NCBI RefSeq assembly: GCF_007858285.1
Contig: NZ_VFIL01000008.1
Coordinates: 1 to 64,000, forward strand
DNA: 64,000 nt
Origin: Pseudomonas brenneri
GTDB taxonomy: Bacteria; Pseudomonadota; Gammaproteobacteria; Pseudomonadales; Pseudomonadaceae
Direction: 5' to 3'
Below are positions 30,765-39,302 of the stretch, one piece after another. Under the pieces are notes generated by a model, which saw only the letters and a list, made by a program, of their open reading frames with translations, searched no databases and was not told the DNA's origin. Position 1 is the stretch's first letter; each line of letters begins with the position of its first letter. The position numbers and the translations under genes were made by a program.

Positions 30765-33327
30765 CTCTCAAGCCCAGCCAGAGACTCTTGCCGAGTACCT
30801 GGCGCATCTTCCGATGACCGACGAGCAGCGCGCCGAACTGGCGGGCTGCAAGTCCTTCTCCGAGCTGCACGAGCGCCTGTCGTCCTCGACTTTTGATGCG
30901 CCTGTGGATGCTGCACAGGCGTCGGTTGGCCGTCGGTTGACCCTGAGCACTGCCGAAGAACTGGCAGACGCCGAAATGCTGGTGCTCGATGCCAGCGGTC
31001 GGGTTTGCCTGAAGGCCACGCCGCCGATTCGTCGCACCAAAGTGGTGCCAGAGCCTTGGCGCACCAATATCCTGGTACGCGGCTGGCGCCGGCTGACGGG
31101 TCGCACCAACCCGCCGGAACCGAAAAAAGACGAGCGCGTGCTGCCCGCTGCCCGCTGGCGCACCGTCGGTTCGATCCGCCGCTATATCCTGCTGGTGCTG
31201 ATGCTCGGCCAGACGATTGTGGCGGGCTGGTACATGAAAGGCATCATGCCTTACCAGGGTTGGTCCTTCGTCGACTTTGACGAGATCCGCAACCAGACCC
31301 TGCTGCAAACCGCCACCCAGGTGCTGCCGTACGCCCTGCAAACCAGCATTCTGATCATGTTCGGGATTCTGTTCTGCTGGGTTTCGGCGGGTTTCTGGAC
31401 GGCGCTGATGGGCTTCCTTGAGTTGCTCACCGGCCATGACAAATACCGTATTTCCGGGAAAAGCGCCGGCGACGAACCTATCCCCAAGGATGCCCGTACC
31501 GCGTTGGTGATGCCGATCTGCAACGAAGACGTGCCGCGGGTGTTTGCCGGCCTGCGCGCGACCTTCGAATCGGTGGCCGCCACTGGCGACCTGGACCGTT
31601 TCGATTTCTTCGTGCTCAGCGACAGTAACGACGCCGATATCTGCATCGCCGAACAGCAAGCCTGGCTTGATGTCTGCCGCGAGGCCGGTGGCTTTGGCAA
31701 GATCTTCTATCGTCGCCGTCGCCGTCGCGTCAAACGCAAGAGCGGCAACCTCGACGACTTCTGCCGTCGCTGGGGCGGCGACTACAAGTACATGGTGGTC
31801 CTCGACGCCGACAGCGTGATGAGCGGCGAATGCCTGACCAGCCTGGTGCGCCTGATGGAAGCCACGCCGGACGCGGGGATCATCCAGACCGCGCCACGGG
31901 CTTCGGGCATGGACACCCTGTATGCACGCATGCAGCAGTTCGCTACCCGCGTCTACGGCCCGCTGTTCACCGCTGGCCTGCACTTCTGGCAGTTGGGCGA
32001 GTCCCACTACTGGGGCCACAACGCGATCATCCGCATGAAGCCGTTTATCGAGCACTGCGCCCTGGCGCCATTGCCGGGTAAAGGCGCGTTTGCCGGTTCC
32101 ATCCTGTCCCACGACTTTGTTGAAGCTGCGCTGATGCGCCGTGCCGGCTGGGGTGTGTGGATTGCCTACGACTTGCCCGGCAGCTACGAAGAATTGCCGC
32201 CCAACCTGCTGGACGAACTCAAGCGAGACCGTCGCTGGTGCCACGGCAACCTGATGAACTTCCGCCTGTTCCTGGTCAAGGGCATGCACCCGGTACACCG
32301 TGCGGTGTTCCTCACTGGCGTGATGTCGTACCTGTCGGCGCCGTTGTGGTTCCTGTTCCTGGTGCTGTCCACGGCCTTGCTGGCGGTCAATACCCTGATG
32401 GAGCCGCAGTACTTCATGGCGCCCCGCCAGTTGTACCCGCTGTGGCCACAATGGCATCCGGACAAGGCGGTGGCGCTGTTCTCCACCACCATCGTGCTGC
32501 TGTTCCTGCCCAAGTTGCTGAGCATCATCCTGATCTGGGCCAAGGGTGCGAAAGAGTTCGGTGGCAAGTTCAAGGTGACCTTGTCGATGCTGTTGGAGAT
32601 GCTGTTCTCCATGCTGCTGGCGCCGGTGCGGATGATTTTCCACACCCGTTTTGTACTGGCCGCGTTCCTTGGCTGGGCCGCGACCTGGAACTCGCCGCAA
32701 CGTGACGACGACTCCACGCCATGGAGCGAGGCGGTCAAGCGCCACGGCCCGCAGACCTTGCTGGGCTTCTTTTGGGCACTGCTGGTGGTGTGGTTGAACC
32801 CCAGCTTCCTGTGGTGGCTGGTGCCGATTGTCGGTTCGCTGATGCTGTCGATCCCGGTCTCGGTGATCTCCAGCCGGGTCAAGCTGGGCCTCAAGTCTCG
32901 CGACGAAAGCCTGTTCCTGATTCCTGAGGAATACAACCCGCCGCAAGCGTTGCTGTCGACCGACCGCTACACCCATGAAAACCGTTGGCATGCACTCAAT
33001 GACGGTTTTGTGCGGGCGGTGGTTGATCCGCAGCAGAACGCCCTGGCCTGCGCCCTGGCGACTTCCCGGCATGGCCAGGCGGAGCCGATCGAGTGGCTGC
33101 GTACCGAGCGTGTGCGGCATGCGTTGAAGGTTGGCCCTGCCGGCCTCAACAACAATGAGCGTGTGGCCTTGCTCAGCGACCCGGTGGCCCTGGCGCGCTT
33201 GCATGAGCAAGTCTGGGGCGAAGGGCATGCCGAGTGGCTTGGCGCCTGGCGTGAGTCGGTCAAGTCCGACCCGCATGCGCCGTTGCTGCCGTTGCAACCG
33301 CTGTCATCCCAGGCGCAACCTGCCTGA
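30757..33327 (+). CDS. opgH: Glucans biosynthesis glucosyltransferase H
   Basis: An 856-residue inner-membrane family-2 glycosyltransferase that builds the beta-1,2-glucan backbone from UDP-glucose and exports it. A cytoplasmic N-terminal region (1-140) is followed by two transmembrane helices. The GT-A domain (about 240-480) has FFVLSDSNDADIC, VVLDADSVMSGE and the R-R-W motif in RDRRWCHGN, and several more helices follow. A C-terminal cytoplasmic segment ends the protein. It starts within the last codons of opgG (8-base overlap), ensuring stoichiometric synthesis. A strong hairpin follows. Confidence 0.96.
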   Translation: MSNSQAQPETLAEYLAHLPMTDEQRAELAGCKSFSELHERLSSSTFDAPVDAAQASVGRRLTLSTAEELADAEMLVLDASGRVCLKATPPIRRTKVVPEPWRTNILVRGWRRLTGRTNPPEPKKDERVLPAARWRTVGSIRRYILLVLMLGQTIVAGWYMKGIMPYQGWSFVDFDEIRNQTLLQTATQVLPYALQTSILIMFGILFCWVSAGFWTALMGFLELLTGHDKYRISGKSAGDEPIPKDARTALVMPICNEDVPRVFAGLRATFESVAATGDLDRFDFFVLSDSNDADICIAEQQAWLDVCREAGGFGKIFYRRRRRRVKRKSGNLDDFCRRWGGDYKYMVVLDADSVMSGECLTSLVRLMEATPDAGIIQTAPRASGMDTLYARMQQFATRVYGPLFTAGLHFWQLGESHYWGHNAIIRMKPFIEHCALAPLPGKGAFAGSILSHDFVEAALMRRAGWGVWIAYDLPGSYEELPPNLLDELKRDRRWCHGNLMNFRLFLVKGMHPVHRAVFLTGVMSYLSAPLWFLFLVLSTALLAVNTLMEPQYFMAPRQLYPLWPQWHPDKAVALFSTTIVLLFLPKLLSIILIWAKGAKEFGGKFKVTLSMLLEMLFSMLLAPVRMIFHTRFVLAAFLGWAATWNSPQRDDDSTPWSEAVKRHGPQTLLGFFWALLVVWLNPSFLWWLVPIVGSLMLSIPVSVISSRVKLGLKSRDESLFLIPEEYNPPQALLSTDRYTHENRWHALNDGFVRAVVDPQQNALACALATSRHGQAEPIEWLRTERVRHALKVGPAGLNNNERVALLSDPVALARLHEQVWGEGHAEWLGAWRESVKSDPHAPLLPLQPLSSQAQPA

Positions 33328-33333
33328 TTCAGA

Positions 33334-33359
33334 CGCCCCCGAGAGCTGTCTCGGGGGCG
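33334..33359 (+). terminator. Hairpin terminator after opgH
   Basis: A perfect 11-bp stem CGCCCCCGAGA/TCTCGGGGGCG with a 4-base loop starts 6 bases after the opgH stop. It lacks a T-tract (CTTGAAACG follows), so termination may be inefficient or factor-assisted. Confidence 0.7.
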
Positions 33360-33455
33360 CTTGAAACGCCCTTCCTACAGCGCCAGTCGCTTGCGCTTTA
33401 CCCCTCTAACTTCGATACAAAAGACCCTGGCTCAAGGCGTATTGCCGTGCCTGTC

Positions 33456-33480
33456 AGTGGGTTAGGATCGCCCCCCAAAT
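33456..33480 (+). promoter_or_regulatory. Candidate promoter, first amino acid-binding protein gene
   Basis: AGTGGGTTAGGATCGCCCCC recurs almost unchanged at 34497 before the second binding-protein gene. TAGGAT, 15 bases after TTGCCG, could be the -10. The conservation between paralogous upstream regions is the main evidence. Confidence 0.5.
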
Positions 33481-33556
33481 CTGAATCGACCGCCTCTGGT
33501 GTGCGCTGGCCGCGCAACGCCTGGTGCGCGGCTGCTTAACGAAAAAGGGGCTTTTC

Positions 33557-34357
33557 ATGATCAAAGGTTACTGGTCGATGCTGTTGCTGGGCATTGTCGC
33601 GTTGGTACAGGTGCAGATGGCACAGGCAGGCGCCGTTGACGAGGCGGTGCGGCGTGGCGTGCTGAAAGTGGGGACCGATCCCAACTACGTGCCCTTTGAA
33701 ATGACTGACAGGCAGGGGCGTGTCATCGGCTTTGAAGCTGATCTGCTCGAAGCCATGAGCGATGCCCTGGGGGTGACGCTGGAATGGGTGCCAGTGGCGT
33801 ATACCGAACTGATCCCGGGCCTGCTGGCCGACCGGTTCGACATGATCGGTAGCGGCATGACCGTGACCCAGGAGCGCAACCTCAAGCTCAATTTCAGTGA
33901 TTCATTCATCATCGTCGGCCAGACCGTTCTGCTCCACCCGCGCCTGGCCGGGAAAGTCAGCAGCATTGAGGATTTGAACGAGGCCGGCTATCGGATTGCC
34001 TCAACCGACGGCACGACGGGCGAGGCGGCGGCACGACGCTTTGTGGGCGCTGCGCAACTGCGCAGCTTTGCCACGGCGGAGGAGGGCATACGCCAGGTGG
34101 TCAGCGGCAGGATGGATGCCTTTATCCACGATGCGCCCTATAACCTGATTGCCCTGGCCAAGCCGCAAAACCACGCGCTGCTGGCCCTGGAGCAGCCCTT
34201 CACCTATGAACCCCTGGCGTTTGGCCTGAAGAAGGGCGATTACGACAGCCTGAACTGGATCAATCACTTCCTCAACCAAATTGCCCAGGATGGCACCTAC
34301 GATCGGTTGCATGACAAGTGGTTCAGGGACACGGACTGGCTGTCGGAGATCGAATGA
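33557..34357 (+). CDS. Polar amino acid ABC transporter, substrate-binding protein (copy 1)
   Basis: A 266-residue family-3 solute-binding protein. Signal peptide MIKGYWSMLLLGIVALVQVQ, cleaved after A-Q-A, then the two-lobe domain (GVLKVGTDPNYVPFEMTDRQ, DMIGSGMTVTQERNLKLNFS, AFIHDAPYNLIALAK, FGLKKGDYDSLNWINHFL). ATG 33557 is preceded by AAAAAGGGG. It is a paralogue of the next gene, with the same ending (DGTYDRLHDKWF), and both end just before a single permease/ATPase pair. Substitutions relative to copy 2 in the lobes suggest a different or broader ligand. The ligand cannot be read from the sequence. Confidence 0.88.
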   Translation: MIKGYWSMLLLGIVALVQVQMAQAGAVDEAVRRGVLKVGTDPNYVPFEMTDRQGRVIGFEADLLEAMSDALGVTLEWVPVAYTELIPGLLADRFDMIGSGMTVTQERNLKLNFSDSFIIVGQTVLLHPRLAGKVSSIEDLNEAGYRIASTDGTTGEAAARRFVGAAQLRSFATAEEGIRQVVSGRMDAFIHDAPYNLIALAKPQNHALLALEQPFTYEPLAFGLKKGDYDSLNWINHFLNQIAQDGTYDRLHDKWFRDTDWLSEIE

Positions 34358-34496
34358 TGGTCACAACTGCTTACATAACTCCAAGGTAAGCAGCCACCAT
34401 GGCAAACCGTCTAATAGCGCTTTTCCCTGGATTTATGTGGGGTTTTTCTGTCATATCCGCCAACAAATCCTGGCTAGACCTTTGTGCCGATGGGCG

Positions 34497-34520
34497 AGTG
34501 GGTTAGCATCGCTCCCCGAA
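34497..34520 (+). promoter_or_regulatory. Candidate promoter, second amino acid-binding protein gene
   Basis: AGTGGGTTAGCATCGCTCCC matches the element at 33456 at nearly every position. TTGTGC, a 16-base spacer and TAGCAT could be -35/-10. The second gene therefore probably has its own promoter and need not depend on read-through. Confidence 0.5.
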
Positions 34521-34579
34521 GAAATAGTGCGGCCATGCGAAGGCCTGCATCAAAATAAAATGAGTCAGGGGACTTGGTG

Positions 34580-35377
34580 ATGAAAAAGTATCTTTCGATG
34601 CTGATGCTCGGCGTGACGGCCCTGCTGGCAGTCAATACGGCCCAGGCGGGTGCGATTGACGAAGCGGTCAAGCGCGGTACCTTGAAAGTCGGGATGGATC
34701 CGACCTACATGCCGTTCGAGATGACCAACAAACGCGGCGAAATCATTGGTTTCGAAGTCGACCTGCTCAAGGCGATGGCCAAGTCCATGGGCGTCAAGCT
34801 GGAGCTGGTCTCCACCGGTTACGACGGCATTATCCCGGCCTTCCTCACCGGCAAGTTCGACATGATCGGCAGCGGCATGACCCTGACCCAGGAACGCAAC
34901 CTGCGCCTGAACTTCAGCGAACCCTTCATCGTGGTTGGCCAGACCCTGCTGATTCGCAAGGAACTGGAAGGCACCATCAAGTCCTATAAAGACCTGAATG
35001 ACGAGAAGTACCGCCTGACCTCCAAACTCGGCACCACCGGCGAGATGGTGGCCAAGAAGCTGATCTCCAAGGCCAAGTACCACGGCTACGACAACGAACA
35101 GGAAGGCGTGCTTGACGTGGTCAACGGCAAGGCCGACGCCTTTGTCTACGACGCGCCGTACAACGTGGTTGCCGAGAAAAAAGTCGGCAATGGCAAGCTG
35201 GTGTACCTCGAAGAACCCTTCACCTACGAGCCTCTGGCATTCGGTCTGAAGAAGGGTGACTACGACAGCATCAACTTCATCAACAACTTCCTGCACCAGA
35301 TCCGCAACGACGGCACCTACGATCGCATCCATGACAAGTGGTTCAAGAGCTCCGAGTGGCTCAAGGACATGGAATAA
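34580..35377 (+). CDS. Polar amino acid ABC transporter, substrate-binding protein (copy 2)
   Basis: A 265-residue family-3 solute-binding protein. Signal peptide MKKYLSMLMLGVTALLAVNT (cleavage after A-Q-A), then GTLKVGMDPTYMPFEMTNKR, DMIGSGMTLTQERNLRLNFS and AFVYDAPYNVVAEKK. It is closely related to copy 1. ATG 34580 is preceded by CAGGGGAC; TTG and GTG codons just before it are in frame but unlikely. It is separated from the permease by a REP pair, which often lets binding protein accumulate over membrane parts. In P. aeruginosa a single such gene occupies this position (from memory), so copy 1 may be an extra duplicate. Confidence 0.9.
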   Translation: MKKYLSMLMLGVTALLAVNTAQAGAIDEAVKRGTLKVGMDPTYMPFEMTNKRGEIIGFEVDLLKAMAKSMGVKLELVSTGYDGIIPAFLTGKFDMIGSGMTLTQERNLRLNFSEPFIVVGQTLLIRKELEGTIKSYKDLNDEKYRLTSKLGTTGEMVAKKLISKAKYHGYDNEQEGVLDVVNGKADAFVYDAPYNVVAEKKVGNGKLVYLEEPFTYEPLAFGLKKGDYDSINFINNFLHQIRNDGTYDRIHDKWFKSSEWLKDME

Positions 35378-35403
35378 GGCTGTCTGAATACCGAGTCGCG
35401 CCT

Positions 35404-35468
35404 ATCGCGAGCAAGCCCGCTCCCACATTTGGAATGTATTCCAAGGTGGGAGCGGGCTTGCTCGCGAT
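35404..35468. repeat. REP pair in tail-to-tail orientation inside the ABC operon
   Basis: ATCGCGAGCAAGCCCGCTCC ... GGGAGCGGGCTTGCTCGCGA flanks a 20-base centre with GGAAT/ATTCC. The TGTGGGAG ends face inward, as at 19594. It sits between the binding-protein and permease genes. Confidence 0.9.
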
Positions 35469-35505
35469 GGCGGCCTGACAGGCGATATCAATCCCGGAAC
35501 CTGCA

Positions 35506-36465
35506 ATGAAACAGAAAAAAGCCCAATGGCCCTGGCACCTGCTGACCGTGCTGGTGCTGGTCGGCCTGGCCGGCGCGTTGTACTACGCCACCTCGCTGAT
35601 GTCCTACGAATGGCGCTGGAACCGCGTGCCGCAATACTTTGCCTATCAGGCTGAAGAATCCAAGCGGGCGGCGGATATTTCCACCGTGGTCGAGTTGGTG
35701 CGCAAAGGCGACGTTGCTGAAGTTACCTTGCGCAACGACGCTGGCGCCGAGCAGCACCTGACGGTGGCCGAAAACAGCCTGCAAGTGGCCCGTGGCGACG
35801 ATGTGGCCGAAGGCGATGTGATCGGCGTGACTCGACATTGGGCGCTGGGCCCGTTGATGTGGGGCTTGTGGACCACCCTGTGGCTGTCGCTGGTCTCGGG
35901 GGTATTGGGCTTGTTCATCGGCCTGGCAACCGGCCTGTGTCGTTTGTCGAATAACCCGACCTTGCGCGATCTGTCGACGATCTACGTCGAACTGGTACGC
36001 GGCACGCCGCTATTGGTGCAGATCTTCATCTTCTATTTCTTTATCGGCACGGTGCTGAACCTGTCCCGTGAGTTTGCCGGCATCGCCGCGCTGTCGCTGT
36101 TTACCGGCGCCTATGTGGCAGAAATCGTGCGTGCCGGTGTGCAGTCGATTGCCCGTGGCCAAGGCGAAGCTGCCCGGTCCCTGGGCTTGAGCGCCAGCCA
36201 GTCGATGCGTCATGTGGTGCTGCCGCAGGCCTTCAAACGCGTGCTGCCGCCGTTGGCCGGGCAATTTATCAGCCTGGTCAAGGACACTTCGCTGGTGTCG
36301 GTGATCGCCATTACCGAGCTGCTCAAGAGCGGTCGCGAGGTCATCACCACCTCGTTCTCGCCGTTTGAAATCCTGTTCTGTGTCGCAGGCCTGTACCTGC
36401 TGATCAACCTGCCGCTGTCGAAAATGGCCAGCCGGCTTGAGCGGAGGCTCGCGCAAAGTGATTGA
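35506..36465 (+). CDS. Polar amino acid ABC transporter permease with periplasmic insert
   Basis: A 319-residue HisM/GlnP-type permease. TM1 is at about 9-29. A periplasmic segment of about 85 residues follows (YEWRWNRVPQYFAYQAEESK ... GDDVAEGDVIGVTR), then the standard permease core from about 125: GLWTTLWLSLVSGVLGLFIG, VELVRGTPLLVQIFIFYFFI and the EAA loop RGQGEAARSLGLSASQSM. Typical members are about 220 residues without the insert. The start ATG follows GGAACCTGCA. The stop overlaps the ATPase gene by 8 bases. Confidence 0.9.
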   Translation: MKQKKAQWPWHLLTVLVLVGLAGALYYATSLMSYEWRWNRVPQYFAYQAEESKRAADISTVVELVRKGDVAEVTLRNDAGAEQHLTVAENSLQVARGDDVAEGDVIGVTRHWALGPLMWGLWTTLWLSLVSGVLGLFIGLATGLCRLSNNPTLRDLSTIYVELVRGTPLLVQIFIFYFFIGTVLNLSREFAGIAALSLFTGAYVAEIVRAGVQSIARGQGEAARSLGLSASQSMRHVVLPQAFKRVLPPLAGQFISLVKDTSLVSVIAITELLKSGREVITTSFSPFEILFCVAGLYLLINLPLSKMASRLERRLAQSD

Positions 36466-37192
36466 AGTCCGCGATCTGGTAAAAGTCTTCGATACTCGTG
36501 GGCATGTGGTCCGCGCGGTGGATCACGTCACCACCCAGGTGGCCAAGGGCGAAGTGCTGGTAGTGATCGGCCCGTCCGGTTCTGGAAAATCGACCTTCCT
36601 GCGCTGCCTCAACGGCCTGGAGGAGTTCGACTCCGGTTCGGTGAGCATCGACGGCCTGCAACTGGCCGACCCCAAGACCGATGTGAACGCCTATCGCCGG
36701 GAAGTCGGCATGGTGTTCCAGCACTTCAACCTGTTCCCCCACATGACCGTGCTGGAAAACCTGTGCCTGGCGCAGAAAGTGGTGCGCAAGCGTGGCAAGA
36801 AGGAGCGCGAGGCCAAGGCCCTGGCGTTGCTGGAGAAGGTCGGCATTGCGCAGAAAGCCAACGAGTTTCCGTCCAGGCTTTCCGGTGGCCAGCAACAGCG
36901 CGTGGCGATTGCCCGGGCGTTGGCGATGGAACCCAAGGTCATGCTGTTTGACGAGCCCACCTCGGCGCTGGACCCGGAAATGGTCGGCGAAGTGCTCGAC
37001 GTCATGAAAACCCTGGCCCTGGAAGGCATGACCATGGTCTGCGTGACCCATGAAATGGGCTTTGCCCGGGAAGTGGCGGATCGGGTGCTGTTTTTCGATC
37101 ACGGCAAACTGTTGGAAGATGCTGCGCCCGCGCAGTTCTTCGACTCGCCGAAGGACCCACGGGCACAGGCGTTTTTGCGCCAGGTTCTGTAA
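36458..37192 (+). CDS. Polar amino acid ABC transporter ATP-binding protein (GlnQ/HisP type)
   Basis: A 244-residue ATPase. Walker A is GPSGSGKST, the Q-loop lies in GMVFQHFNLFPHMTVL, the signature is LSGGQQQRVAIARALA, Walker B is VMLFDEPTSALD, and the His switch is in VTHEMGFA. GTG 36458 is selected over an earlier in-frame TTG because GGAGG lies 11 bases upstream. It overlaps the permease gene, so the two are coupled. Last gene of the transporter operon; only 15 bases separate it from the convergent chemoreceptor gene. Confidence 0.92.
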   Translation: MIEVRDLVKVFDTRGHVVRAVDHVTTQVAKGEVLVVIGPSGSGKSTFLRCLNGLEEFDSGSVSIDGLQLADPKTDVNAYRREVGMVFQHFNLFPHMTVLENLCLAQKVVRKRGKKEREAKALALLEKVGIAQKANEFPSRLSGGQQQRVAIARALAMEPKVMLFDEPTSALDPEMVGEVLDVMKTLALEGMTMVCVTHEMGFAREVADRVLFFDHGKLLEDAAPAQFFDSPKDPRAQAFLRQVL

Positions 37193-37207
37193 GGCACCTG
37201 GGCAGGT

Positions 37208-39115
37208 TCATACCTTGAACTTGCCCACGTACCGCTGAAGATCCGCTCCCAAGCGTGCCAATTCAATGCTCGCCGCCGCCGTCTGTTCACTGGCAGCGGC
37301 GGTTTGCTCCGACACGTCCCTGACTTTCAACACGCTGCGATTGATCTCCTCGGCCACCGCACTTTGCTCCTCTGCGGCGGCGGCGATCTGTGGATTCATT
37401 TCCTGGATGACCAGCACGGTACGTGCGATTTCTGTCAGGGCGTCCCCAGCGTTGCGCGTCAGGCCGACGCTGCGATCGGTCAAGGTGCGGCTGTTGTCCA
37501 TGATATCCGCGACTTGTTGCGTGCCGCTGTGCAGCCCGCCAATCAGTTCTTCGATTTCCTCGGCGGACTGTTGGGTGCGCTGGGCAAGGCTGCGTACTTC
37601 GTCAGCAACCACTGCGAACCCTCGACCAGCTTCACCTGCACGTGCCGCCTCGATCGCCGCATTGAGGGCCAGCAGGTTGGTTTGCTGGGACACCGACTTG
37701 ATCACCTCCAGCACACTGCCGATTTTCTGGCTTTCCCGTTGCAGGCCTAGCATTGCCTGGCTTGAGCGCGCCATTTCGTGGGCCAGATGTTCAATGTGCG
37801 CCACCGCATCCGTCACCACCTGGTCGCCCAGTTCGGTCTGCTGATTGGCCTGGTTGGCGGCAATCGAGGCCTGTTCGGCATGCCGGGCGACTTCCTGGGC
37901 GGTGGCGAGCATCTGGTTCATTGCGGTCGCCACCTGCTCGGTTTCGTCGCGCTGATTGCTGACGCCCGCCCGGGTTTGCTCGGTGACGGAGGAGAGCTCC
38001 TCGGCGGCGCTGGCGATTTGCCGGGCATTGTCACTGATGCTGCCAATCAGCCCCCGCAGGTTCAGGGTCATTTGCGCCATGCTGCATTGCAACTGGCCCA
38101 GCTCATCCCGGCGCGGGGTCTGCACGTCGTGGCTCAGGTCGCCATCGGCAATGCGATTGGCCACTGCCAGTGCCCGGCGCAGTGGCTTGACGATCTGCCC
38201 GGCGATTACCCAGGCGGCCAGGGCGCCGAAGAGCAAGGCTGCACCGGTAATGGCGAGGGTCTGGGTATGGGCTTGCTCGGCCTCCCGGTCGCGGCGCTGG
38301 GTCTGGTCCTGGCTGAGCAGGTCACTTTGAGCCAGCAGTTGGTCCAACTGCTGCTCCAGCTGGTTTTGCGCGCCCTCGGTCGTAAGCTGGGTGTCCCGCA
38401 GGCGTGTCAGGTGTGTCCGGATGCTGAGTACGGCATTTCTCAATGCGCTGCTGTCCACGGGCAGCTTCTCCACGGTCGCCTGGGCAAGTTCAAGGCTGCG
38501 CTCCGCGTCGCTGACGGCCTGGGCATAGGCATCCAGGCTGCTGGCGGCCCAGGCCGGGCTCAGGGCACGGTCTTCGGCCTGTTCGATAGCCAGGCGCAGG
38601 TTTTCGACGGCATCGAGGGCTTTTTCGTCCTCCTGATCTGGCAGGTCGCTGGCCAATTGCGCCAGGACGTCACTGGTGCGCACAGAGCTTTGTTTGAGTT
38701 GCTCGCGGGCAGTTTCCCGTTGTTTGACCAGCGATGGCACATCCTTGAGTGTGGTTTTGAACTGGCCGGAAAAGCTGGCCATGCTTTGCAAGTACTGCAG
38801 AGGTTTCGCCACTTTGAGGCGGTTCGAAAGCTCGGCCAGATACCCGTCGATCTTCCCCATGGACAGGCTCAGTTTGTTGAGGCTGACCTCATCGTCAAGG
38901 GTGCGATAAACGATTCGGTCGGCCCGTAGTTCTTCGCCGGTGACCGCTAGTTGTGCGAGAACGGTCAAGGTCTGTGAACGATAGAGCGAGGCGGCGAGGG
39001 CCTGCCAACCGGTCAGGGCAATCACAAGGCTCAGGGCCAGCACCAAGGCAAAACCCAGGACCAGTTTGAGGGTGACACTGGCGTTACCCAGCAGTTGAGT
39101 CATTCGACGAAGCAT
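37208..39115 (-). CDS. Methyl-accepting chemotaxis protein with helical bimodular (HBM) sensor, diverged copy
   Basis: A 635-residue chemoreceptor. TM1 is at about 14-36. An all-helical periplasmic domain of about 245 residues follows (size and pattern of HBM sensors), then TM2 (about 283-303), HAMP (IVKPLRRALAVANRIADGDL) and the signalling hairpin with its tip EAARAGEAGRGFAVVADEVR. ATG 39115 has GGAGG at spacing 7. It is a paralogue of the next gene: cytoplasmic halves are close, sensor halves diverged. Motif LRADRIVYRT replaces LRQARLDYEM, and the second-module QARFQVRGYTYS motif is absent. Ligand unknown; probably not identical to that of its neighbour. Confidence 0.9.
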   Translation of the reverse strand: MLRRMTQLLGNASVTLKLVLGFALVLALSLVIALTGWQALAASLYRSQTLTVLAQLAVTGEELRADRIVYRTLDDEVSLNKLSLSMGKIDGYLAELSNRLKVAKPLQYLQSMASFSGQFKTTLKDVPSLVKQRETAREQLKQSSVRTSDVLAQLASDLPDQEDEKALDAVENLRLAIEQAEDRALSPAWAASSLDAYAQAVSDAERSLELAQATVEKLPVDSSALRNAVLSIRTHLTRLRDTQLTTEGAQNQLEQQLDQLLAQSDLLSQDQTQRRDREAEQAHTQTLAITGAALLFGALAAWVIAGQIVKPLRRALAVANRIADGDLSHDVQTPRRDELGQLQCSMAQMTLNLRGLIGSISDNARQIASAAEELSSVTEQTRAGVSNQRDETEQVATAMNQMLATAQEVARHAEQASIAANQANQQTELGDQVVTDAVAHIEHLAHEMARSSQAMLGLQRESQKIGSVLEVIKSVSQQTNLLALNAAIEAARAGEAGRGFAVVADEVRSLAQRTQQSAEEIEELIGGLHSGTQQVADIMDNSRTLTDRSVGLTRNAGDALTEIARTVLVIQEMNPQIAAAAEEQSAVAEEINRSVLKVRDVSEQTAAASEQTAAASIELARLGADLQRYVGKFKV

Positions 39116-39302
39116 GGCCAACCTCCGGCAAGTGCGCAAAGGAGTTCAACGTGCCGGGGCGCCGACGGGCGTGGACACATTAAATCCATTTGAACGCTAG
39201 TTCCCTTGGGCGCCAGGCGTACTGATCAAGGACTGAAAAACATGTAGGAAATTTCACAAGCTGCAAGCGGCGACCCGGACGGATCGCCGCGAAGGGCAGG
39301 CC

